Source of the DNA: Candidatus Woesearchaeota archaeon
GTDB taxonomy: Archaea > Nanobdellota > Nanobdellia > Woesearchaeales > GW2011-AR9
Reading direction: 5' to 3'
Assembly: GCA_018303445.1 (NCBI GenBank)
Contig: JAGVYE010000047.1
Span: 1-49,614, forward strand
DNA length: 49,614 nucleotides
A program made the position numbers and the translations under genes. Numbering within the stretch: position 1 is the first letter of the stretch; each line of letters starts with the position of its first letter. Positions 16,729 through 23,692 of this stretch are shown here, piece after piece. The notes below the pieces were generated by a model that saw nothing but the letters and a program-made list of their open reading frames with translations, did no database searches and was not told where the DNA came from.

Positions 16729-17373
16729 TTAACTTTTGTGGGGATGAACTAGTGATAATGGTGAAACCTGATTTTTCTTCCACGGAAAGTATTGTGCAGC
16801 CACGTATTTAACTTCTTCGCTTAGGGGCAACGTACCCCTTTTTGTTATTTTACCATTATATGCTAAGTAAACGTCGGCTTGATTCGTGAGAGGATGATAA
16901 TTTAAGAGGTAGGCCGGGATGGACCATCTCTGCCCGCTAGTGAGATCGTTTATTTCTTCTTCTCTTTTACCAATGGAGATATAGAGATAGGCTGTTGCCC
17001 GTTCCTCAGGAATGTACCATTTTGGAGGAAGAAGATGACCGGAAAAACTTTTTCGAACATCCCACGGTCCAAGTTCCGCTTTTGAAATCATCATCTCAGA
17101 CCATATTCCTTGTCGGACATAATAGCGAGCATCAGTTCTGCCTGTTTCCAAGAGATTTTCGAGATAATCATCCAGCATTGTTCCCTCGTAGAAATCATGT
17201 AAAAAAAGATCTAGGGCAACTTCTGTATCTGTTTCTGAGGTTTTGGCAATAGATTCTAACAAATGAACTCGTAGGACATCAATAGATCTATTTTTACGTT
17301 CTGAAACAGGGGTTTCAGCAGGCACAAAGAAAGTTCTAAGGCTATGAAGCCCATTAATAATTGTTTCCAGCAT
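16729..17373 (-). CDS. Hypothetical protein, 214 aa
   Basis: ATG at 17373; 25 nt ahead of mutS on the same strand, so probably the first gene of a mutS operon. Mostly helical in the first half (LESIAKTSETDTEVALDLFLHDFYEG, an acidic patch) and strand-rich in the second (AYLYISIG, ADVYLAYNGKITKRGTLPL), with a basic end. No catalytic motif or membrane segment. I do not recognise it. Confidence 0.6.
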   Translation of the reverse strand: MLETIINGLHSLRTFFVPAETPVSERKNRSIDVLRVHLLESIAKTSETDTEVALDLFLHDFYEGTMLDDYLENLLETGRTDARYYVRQGIWSEMMISKAELGPWDVRKSFSGHLLPPKWYIPEERATAYLYISIGKREEEINDLTSGQRWSIPAYLLNYHPLTNQADVYLAYNGKITKRGTLPLSEEVKYVAAQYFPWKKNQVSPLSLVHPHKS

Positions 17374-17412
17374 TCTGGAGTACGATTACAGGTTATTTAT
17401 AAAGTTTACGTG

Positions 17413-17452
17413 AGATTTTTAGTACTTGTGAGTGAGTATTCACTGAAAATCT
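17413..17452. other. Hairpin in the promoter region of a small gene
   Basis: AGATTTTTAGT at 17413-17423 can pair with ACTGAAAATCT at 17442-17452 (10 of 11, the odd pair being G-T) around an 18-nt loop. It lies directly ahead of the TATA-like CTTTATAAAT and could be an operator or a relic; no direct flanking repeats were seen. Confidence 0.3.
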
Positions 17453-17460
17453 TTATAAAT
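17451..17460 (+). promoter_or_regulatory. TATA box for the frameshifted small gene
   Basis: CTTTATAAAT is centred 29 nt before the ATG at 17484, the position expected for a leaderless archaeal transcript. Confidence 0.45.
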
Positions 17461-17483
17461 AGAAACTCCATATTTGGCTTTTC

Positions 17484-17619
17484 ATGTTATACGTCCTAAA
17501 AAAAATCAGAACTCTCTCAAGTAGATGTAACATTAAAAGAAATAGTAGAGGGAATTGAAAAATTCATTGAAAAAATAGTAATTAATAACAAGATTACAAA
17601 AAGGCAGATTTTTAAATAA
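17484..17619 (+). pseudogene. Small gene broken by a one-base shift in an A8 run
   Basis: The ATG at 17484 opens a frame that soon becomes non-protein-like and stops. Removing one base from the run of eight A at 17498-17505 joins MLYVLKK to SELSQVDVTLKEIVEGIEKF and on to ...KITKRQIFK with a stop at 17617, giving a natural-looking 44-residue helical protein. A TATA box lies at the right distance. It could be a real broken gene, a homopolymer sequencing error, or a slippage site. Function unknown. It ends 19 nt before the radical SAM gene. Confidence 0.4.
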
Positions 17620-17638
17620 AGAATGAAAATAAAAAGTC

Positions 17639-18850
17639 ATGGCAATCCTTACCTTTGAAACTCTTTCCTTTGCAAAGAAAGAAAGACAAATAGAAGTAAC
17701 TCTCCTAAAACTCTTTAAAACTTCCATCCCTCAGGAAGAGATAGAAACAATTGCTCTTTTTGAACTCAGGGACTCTCATACTCTTTCTTTCAACCATCAA
17801 GATCAAGAAAAAATTGAAACTAAGTTCTTCTTTCTTCTTACTAAATACTTTGACCATCTTACCAATAAACTTACAGGCAATAAAGCCACTTACATTCATA
17901 AGAACTCCGGTATCCCTCTAATTGGCAACGTCGCTTTTGGCATTGTTCATCGTGGTTCTTCGATTATTGAAATAAAGCCGGTTACTTCCTGCAATCTGGA
18001 CTGCATTTATTGCTCCATTTCAGAAGGACTTTTCTCAACGAAGAATGATTTTGTGGTGGAAAAAGACTATTTAATTGGGGAATTAAAGAAAGTGCTTGAT
18101 TTTGTCGATGAAGAAATAGAAATCCATATTGGCGTGCAAGGAGAACCATTTCTTTATGCGGATATGGAAAACTTAATTTCAGATTTACAGGCCATGAAGA
18201 AAGTGCATACGATTTCCATTGACACAAATGGGACGTTGCTTACTAAAGAAAAAATTGATAGTCTGGCAGAGAACAAAAAATTACAACTTAATCTTTCTCT
18301 TGATGCTCTTGATGAAGAAACAGCCAAAAAAATGGCTGGCGCAAAAAGTTATAATATCAAGCACGTGAAAGAAATCATTGCTTATGCCACGAAGAAACTG
18401 AACGTTATCGTGGCTCCCGTTCTTACTGAAGGATATAATGAACAAGAAATGGAAAAAATTATCAATTGGATAAAAACGCTTCATCCTCAGCCAAAATTAG
18501 GCATTCAGAATTTCTTACACTATAAAACTGGCCGCACTCCAAGTAGAGAAATTCCCTGGGAGAAATTTTACGCCCTCCTCGAAACCTGGGAAAAGAAATA
18601 TGATCTTAAATTACACTGGAGAAAAGAAGATTTTAAGGTACGAGAAGTACGTGATTTACCAAAGCCATTTAAAGTAGGGGATGTGGTAAAAGCAGTAATA
18701 AAGTGTGTTGATCGCTTTCCGGGATCAGTCATTGCTGTTACTCAAGATAGAACTATTTCTGTGCCCCATTGCGAGTTTAAGAAAGACAAGAAGATTAAAA
18801 TCCAGATTATGAGGGATAAGCATAATATTTTTGCGGGAAAACCGACTTAG
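17639..18850 (+). CDS. Radical SAM protein with C-terminal TRAM-like domain
   Basis: 403 residues. The 4Fe-4S motif CxxxCxxC is CNLDCIYC with cysteines at 118, 122 and 125. It is followed by the GVQGEPFLYADM motif and the IDTNGTLL and LNLSLDAL strands of the radical SAM barrel. Residues 1-115 form an N-terminal domain not needed for the cluster. The last 65 residues (PFKVGDVVKAVIKCVDRFPG ... IMRDKHNIFAGKP) look like a TRAM-type RNA-binding barrel, suggesting an RNA or ribosome target. It resembles the archaeal COG2100-type group; the reaction is not known. Confidence 0.8.
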   Translation: MAILTFETLSFAKKERQIEVTLLKLFKTSIPQEEIETIALFELRDSHTLSFNHQDQEKIETKFFFLLTKYFDHLTNKLTGNKATYIHKNSGIPLIGNVAFGIVHRGSSIIEIKPVTSCNLDCIYCSISEGLFSTKNDFVVEKDYLIGELKKVLDFVDEEIEIHIGVQGEPFLYADMENLISDLQAMKKVHTISIDTNGTLLTKEKIDSLAENKKLQLNLSLDALDEETAKKMAGAKSYNIKHVKEIIAYATKKLNVIVAPVLTEGYNEQEMEKIINWIKTLHPQPKLGIQNFLHYKTGRTPSREIPWEKFYALLETWEKKYDLKLHWRKEDFKVREVRDLPKPFKVGDVVKAVIKCVDRFPGSVIAVTQDRTISVPHCEFKKDKKIKIQIMRDKHNIFAGKPT

Positions 18851-18882
18851 TAGCAACTATTGAGTGGTGAAAATTAAGAAAG

Positions 18883-18892
18883 ATTTATAAAG
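18883..18892 (+). promoter_or_regulatory. TATA box for the caspase-like lipoprotein gene
   Basis: ATTTATAAAG is centred 28-29 nt upstream of the ATG at 18916; no Shine-Dalgarno site is seen, in keeping with a leaderless transcript. Confidence 0.5.
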
Positions 18893-18915
18893 AGGGCCTC
18901 TTTTAGCCTATTTAA

Positions 18916-20082
18916 ATGAATCGTAGACTCTTATCTATTGCAGGATACATAGGTCTAGCTTTAGGAATAGCTTCTGCACCAGGCTGCGCCGCGCAGAGAT
19001 CTTATAGGCATCCATCTGTAAGTGTCACCGAACAAAGATTAGATATCGATGAAAATAGACTCGCGGCACTGATTGCTGGATCTATCTCGGTTTACAATGA
19101 TGGGAGTTACTCGATTGAATCTGTGGAAAGAACTATTGAAAAAGAATTAGAGCGACAAACAGGGAGAAATCTTGCTGTTATCCCCAGCTTTCTGGAAAAT
19201 ATTCTTGAAGAAGGATTGATCTTGCGGAAAGACCATGCTCTTGATGTAAGCGCCTCTGGAGAGTTCTATAGTGACCATGAAATAAGGCAAGTGATAGAAG
19301 ATTTACATCTTCCTTTCATTGAAACAAAAGCTGATCATCATGACTTAACACCATACTTTGTTATTGCTGCGGAAGGAAAGAGAGCAATTGCGGAAGAACT
19401 GCGTCGACGTTATCCACAAAGAGTAGAAGAGATTACTCGTAAGGTAGATGCTGAATTTAGCAAGGCTAAAGAAGTAAAACTGCAAGAGTTAAAAAAACAA
19501 ATAAGGAGCAATAAAAAACTCTATGTATTTATTCAAGGAAGTATAAACCCTTTCACAGCCAATTATGAGCATTATAGAGAAGAACTGAGAAAAGATAATC
19601 AAGAGTTATCATCTTTTTTTGCAAGAAAAGGCTATTCTGAATTTGTTGTGAAGGAGAATAAAGCGTACTTGAATAGGTTATTTAGGCTTATCTCAGAAGA
19701 AGGAAGTGAAGAAACGCAATTAACTGTATTCTATGCGGGTCATGGAACAGCTGATGGTTTAGCGCTGGGATTTAATGAAACGGTTACGTCTTTTGAATTA
19801 GAAAGTTCATTAAAAAAATTCCTAGGAGATGCCACGCTCTTTCTCGCAAGTTGTTACTCAGGTAATATAAAGGATAACTTTAAAGACAGGAGAAGCAAAA
19901 TGAGAGTAATTTCCGCTTCTAATAATGGACAGCCAGTGCAAACGAATGATCCCGGCAATTCTGGACACTTAGTCTTCGATGTTATTCGGTCAAATCTTGA
20001 TTTTAGAAATTTTGAAGCAACATTTAGGTCCATCCCAGAGCGGGATTATTATCCAGCGCTATACGAACCAGCCAGAAAGTAA
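18916..20082 (+). CDS. Caspase-like (clan CD) cysteine peptidase lipoprotein
   Basis: 388 residues. The signal ends in a lipobox-like ASAPGC, so Cys24 should be lipidated and the protein surface anchored. Residues 30-190 are helical with no known domain. The C-terminal 190 residues have the clan CD layout: a first strand KKLYVFIQG, then LTVFYAGHGT with His276, and LFLASCYSG with Cys313, matching the YSGHG...CHSG dyad of metacaspases and related C13/C14 peptidases. A later RVISASNNGQPV strand also fits. The acidic S1 pocket cannot be judged by eye. Archaeal members exist but are few; roles in cell-cell attack or in protein processing are both possible. Confidence 0.75.
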   Translation: MNRRLLSIAGYIGLALGIASAPGCAAQRSYRHPSVSVTEQRLDIDENRLAALIAGSISVYNDGSYSIESVERTIEKELERQTGRNLAVIPSFLENILEEGLILRKDHALDVSASGEFYSDHEIRQVIEDLHLPFIETKADHHDLTPYFVIAAEGKRAIAEELRRRYPQRVEEITRKVDAEFSKAKEVKLQELKKQIRSNKKLYVFIQGSINPFTANYEHYREELRKDNQELSSFFARKGYSEFVVKENKAYLNRLFRLISEEGSEETQLTVFYAGHGTADGLALGFNETVTSFELESSLKKFLGDATLFLASCYSGNIKDNFKDRRSKMRVISASNNGQPVQTNDPGNSGHLVFDVIRSNLDFRNFEATFRSIPERDYYPALYEPARK

Positions 20083-20096
20083 TAGCTGAAGAATAT

Positions 20097-20106
20097 GTTT
20101 ATAAAC
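20097..20106 (+). promoter_or_regulatory. TATA box for the SWIM-domain gene
   Basis: GTTTATAAAC (itself a palindrome) is centred 27 nt before the ATG at 20129. Confidence 0.5.
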
Positions 20107-20128
20107 AAACTATCGTTTAAAATGCACC

Positions 20129-21082
20129 ATGACTGAGCAAATCGGTTTATTCTCAGGACCTCAACAAGGAATTGAGGAAGCGGTTAGAGTTACTTCTCCA
20201 ACGCTCAATACTGATCCAGCTTTTGGCTTTGATGATCAAGGAGTTCCTGAACAAGTAAAAAATCTCGTTCGCAGGCGCTCAGGCTTAGAAGATCATACTA
20301 ATTTCTCATTAATAAAACGCGCTGTTCAGGGCTATCATCAAGTGGAAGTTCCGGAAATATTGGGCGTTCCTCAAGAAGTGCTCCAGCAGCTTAATACCAC
20401 TGATATTCTTTCGCTCTACATAGGCATAGAAACTCTGAAAGGACGTTTTCTTCAACTAGATGAAACACTGATCGGGCAACCCTTTGGAAAACTTCTCCCC
20501 ACGTTAGTTGCCACAGGATACCAATCAACTCCCCAAGAAGCTGCGAATGCGATTCGGGAAATGAAACGAATGAACGTAGGTTATACTGGTCATAGTAATA
20601 CTCCTTCTCTGGAAGAACGTATGACTGTTCTTACTGAAGACGTTAAAATAGCCTTCTTACGAGCTTTTTACACTCCACGGAAATTTTCTCAAGAAATACG
20701 ACATGAGGGAGCTGATTTCTTCGATGAAGTATATGCTGCACATCAGAGAACTAACGGTCAACCTATCGACTCTAACCAATCTCGTGATCAGTATGTTGCC
20801 GTATTTATTGAATTAATGAGAAAAAAACAACCACGGGGAAATGATTTTGACGCCGCTTCTTTTCAAGGAAGAATTGTTCCCAGTGAAACGGAAAAAGGAA
20901 GAGAATATTTTGTCCAGAGAAAGGTCACGCTGATTCCGGCTATGGTAATCGCGGGAACAGAAAAGGGAGGAAAGGAGATAGAAAGATATGATTGTTCTTG
21001 CCCCCACGGTTATCGAGCCATGTATGAACAAGCGGTACGTGGCGATGAATGTAAGCATCTTGTGAACTTCAAAAAAGAATGA
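20129..21082 (+). CDS. SWIM zinc-finger protein
   Basis: 317 residues. The C-terminal end holds the SWIM pattern CxCx(n)CxH: YDCSCPHG near residue 290, then GDECKHLVNF close to the end. SWIM fingers bind DNA or proteins and often accompany helicases, transposases or recombination factors. The first 270 residues are mostly helical with strand-rich FQGRIVPSETEKGREYFVQR just before the finger; I recognise no other domain. It has its own TATA box and sits between the caspase-like and M1 aminopeptidase genes without clear functional linkage. Confidence 0.7.
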   Translation: MTEQIGLFSGPQQGIEEAVRVTSPTLNTDPAFGFDDQGVPEQVKNLVRRRSGLEDHTNFSLIKRAVQGYHQVEVPEILGVPQEVLQQLNTTDILSLYIGIETLKGRFLQLDETLIGQPFGKLLPTLVATGYQSTPQEAANAIREMKRMNVGYTGHSNTPSLEERMTVLTEDVKIAFLRAFYTPRKFSQEIRHEGADFFDEVYAAHQRTNGQPIDSNQSRDQYVAVFIELMRKKQPRGNDFDAASFQGRIVPSETEKGREYFVQRKVTLIPAMVIAGTEKGGKEIERYDCSCPHGYRAMYEQAVRGDECKHLVNFKKE

Positions 21083-21109
21083 TCTTAAAATCACTTCTTC
21101 AAAATAGTT

Positions 21110-21121
21110 AAATTTAAATAA
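21110..21121 (+). promoter_or_regulatory. TATA box for the M1 aminopeptidase gene
   Basis: AAATTTAAATAA is centred 30 nt before the ATG at 21146. Confidence 0.5.
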
Positions 21122-21145
21122 CTCTCTCTATATTTCGCTCCAATC

Positions 21146-23692
21146 ATGAGTGCAAAAGACCTGCCAGAGACTTTTCGTCCCGAACAGTATGACATTCATT
21201 TTATTCCGGCATTACAGAAAGACTCTACAGGTCAATACCACTTTGAGGGCAGCGAGACAATTATGTTCAGAGTTCTAAAACCAGCGTCTGAAATTGTCCT
21301 TCATGCTCGTGGTCTTACCATTGATAATGTCGTTGTCAGTTCTGGAGAATCTGAGCAGACTATTGATTCCTCTCTGGTGCGATATGATGCCAAAGAGCAA
21401 ACTGTGTCCATTCCTTTACCTTATCTTGTAAACCCAGGCCCTCTTTCGTTATCACTACATTTTTCTGGGAATATGAAAAAAGGCAAAGGCCTTTACGCCA
21501 GTAACTATAAAGGAAGAGACGGGACAGATCGTGTCATGGCCACAACGCAATTCGAAGCCGCTCACGCGCGGGAAGCTTTTCCTTGCCTTGATCATCCTGC
21601 AGCGAAAGCAAAATTTAACGTTTCTGTGACTGTTGATTCAGATTTAGAAGCCCTTTCTAACGCCTCTGTCTTTCGAGAAATAGATTTTGGGAATGGCACA
21701 AAAATGGTTTACTTCGAAAAAACTCCTCCCATGTCAACATACCTTTTGTATCTTGGTGTAGGCGAGTTTGATTCTATTTCCAGTTCCGTCAATGGCGTTC
21801 CTCTTCGCGTTCTTACCACGCCAGGAAAACAAGAGAAAGGCCGCTTCGCCTTGGAAGCGGCCCAAAAATTCCTCACCTTTTATGAGGCTTACTTTGCTAT
21901 TCCTTACTCGGATTCTCTCCCTAAATTAGATCATGTCGCCGTTCCTGACTTTGCCTTTGGCGCGATGGAAAATTGGGGGGCAATCACCTTTCGCGAAGAT
22001 GCCTTACTCTGTGATCCCGAAAAAGCTTCTTCTGCAAATAAACAACGCGTCGTGACTATTCTTGCTCATGAATTAGCTCATATGTGGTTTGGTAATCTTG
22101 TCACCATGAATTGGTGGGATGATCTCTGGCTCAATGAATCTTTTGCCGATTGGCTTTCGTATAAGACCGTTGATTCTTTCTATCCCGAACTCGATATCTG
22201 GTCCACTTTTATGACTGATGGTGTCACTGCTGCCTATGCTCAGGATTCTCTTTCTACTTCTCATCCTATCCATCAGCCGGTGGATACTCCGGAAGATACG
22301 GAACAACTTTTTGACCATATCAGTTATTCAAAAGGCGGTATGGTTTTACGCATGCTTGAAAAGTACCTTGGAGAAGAAGTCTTTAAACAAGGTCTTCGTC
22401 AGTATCTCCAGCGGCATAAATATGGAAATGCTCAGGGTGATGACCTTTGGCAGGCCATGGAAGATGTTTCAGGAAAACTTGTGAAAGACTTAATGGAAAG
22501 CTGGATTTCTCAAATAGGATATCCTTTAGTCGATGCCACTCTGGAAGGATCTACACTACGTCTTACTCAGCAACGTTTCCGCTATAAAAGGTTGGATAGA
22601 GAAACGAAATGGCCTATTCCTCTCACCATCACTGCTGATGGGAAAACCTTAGATGCTATTCTTTTCACAGATGAGGATCAGGAAATCGATCTTGGCATGG
22701 AACCACAGCGGCATCTGAAATTAAATGCTGGCCAGTTTGGTTTCTTTCGAGTTCGATATGATCCAGCTACACTTTCTCAACTTAAGCATGCTGTTGAAAC
22801 AAAAGAACTAGATGTCATGGACAGATGGGGTCTTCACAGCGACCAAGCGGCATTATGTCTTGCGGGAGAGATTTCTCTTTCTGATTACATCAATTTTGTT
22901 GAGGGGTATAAAAACGAGGACTCTTATCTTGTTACGAAAGATGTCATCACCAGTCTGGAAAAAATCGCCTTGTTGTGTTCAGAGGAATCTTTTGTTTCCA
23001 GAATTCATGAAACGCAAAGAACAATCTATAAATCTATCTTAGATCGTTTAGGTTGGGAGCGGCAAGATGGTGAAAATGAAACTGATGGTCAACTCCGCGC
23101 TGATGCTATTTTTGGTTTAGGAAGGCTTCATGATTCAGACGTTATTGAAGGTGTGAATAAACTGATGAGTAACAGATCTTCGATTCATCCCGATTTGCGT
23201 AGAGCTGCCTACGGCATTGCCGTGTGGTCAGGCGGCAGAGAACGCTTTGAACAAATGCAGCAACTTTATGAACAAGAAGAAGATCCTCAAGAAAGAATAA
23301 ACCTTCTAAGATCCTTGATGGGAAGTAGCGATGGTGGTATCATCGACCAAGCTCTTGCCTACATTCTTACTGATAAAGTAAAGACACAAAATAAAGTTTA
23401 TGCCCTTGCGAACCTGATCATGAACCCTCAGGGAAGAAAACATGTTTGGCCATGGATACAACAACATTGGCCGAAAATAAAAGAAACCTATGCCGATTAT
23501 CACGGTCATTTTCGTATTATCCTAGAGTATCTCAGTAATGCAGGGGATCTGATCGATGCACAAGAAGCCAGAACTTTCCTCGAGAGAGATCCTATTTTAG
23601 GAACAGAGCGTCATACTCTTCAATTAGCTGAAATGCTAGATATTAATCAAGCCTTCTTGGAACGTGCTCGCCAGAATTTTGCTATTCCTTAA
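21146..23692 (+). CDS. M1-family zinc aminopeptidase (puromycin-sensitive/tricorn-factor type)
   Basis: 848 residues, the full M1 length. GAMENWG at residues 272-278 is the exopeptidase N-terminus-binding motif. HELAH at 308-312 with E331 gives the HEXXH-X18-E zinc site. A tyrosine-containing ISYSKGGMVLRMLE segment follows, then a beta domain and a long helical C-terminal domain. No signal peptide, so it is probably cytoplasmic and finishes peptide breakdown after larger proteases. Its 3' end overlaps the convergent Lhr helicase gene by 11 bp. Confidence 0.92.
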   Translation: MSAKDLPETFRPEQYDIHFIPALQKDSTGQYHFEGSETIMFRVLKPASEIVLHARGLTIDNVVVSSGESEQTIDSSLVRYDAKEQTVSIPLPYLVNPGPLSLSLHFSGNMKKGKGLYASNYKGRDGTDRVMATTQFEAAHAREAFPCLDHPAAKAKFNVSVTVDSDLEALSNASVFREIDFGNGTKMVYFEKTPPMSTYLLYLGVGEFDSISSSVNGVPLRVLTTPGKQEKGRFALEAAQKFLTFYEAYFAIPYSDSLPKLDHVAVPDFAFGAMENWGAITFREDALLCDPEKASSANKQRVVTILAHELAHMWFGNLVTMNWWDDLWLNESFADWLSYKTVDSFYPELDIWSTFMTDGVTAAYAQDSLSTSHPIHQPVDTPEDTEQLFDHISYSKGGMVLRMLEKYLGEEVFKQGLRQYLQRHKYGNAQGDDLWQAMEDVSGKLVKDLMESWISQIGYPLVDATLEGSTLRLTQQRFRYKRLDRETKWPIPLTITADGKTLDAILFTDEDQEIDLGMEPQRHLKLNAGQFGFFRVRYDPATLSQLKHAVETKELDVMDRWGLHSDQAALCLAGEISLSDYINFVEGYKNEDSYLVTKDVITSLEKIALLCSEESFVSRIHETQRTIYKSILDRLGWERQDGENETDGQLRADAIFGLGRLHDSDVIEGVNKLMSNRSSIHPDLRRAAYGIAVWSGGRERFEQMQQLYEQEEDPQERINLLRSLMGSSDGGIIDQALAYILTDKVKTQNKVYALANLIMNPQGRKHVWPWIQQHWPKIKETYADYHGHFRIILEYLSNAGDLIDAQEARTFLERDPILGTERHTLQLAEMLDINQAFLERARQNFAIP

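Noticed and set aside
14193-17373. Claim that mutS and its neighbour arrived recently from bacteria
   Set aside because: Codon and base use do not differ visibly from neighbouring genes; MutS1 in archaea is often of bacterial origin, but recency cannot be judged here.
17413-17452. Hairpin as an insertion element or terminator
   Set aside because: No flanking direct repeats and no T-run right after the stem on the relevant strand; left as a possible operator.
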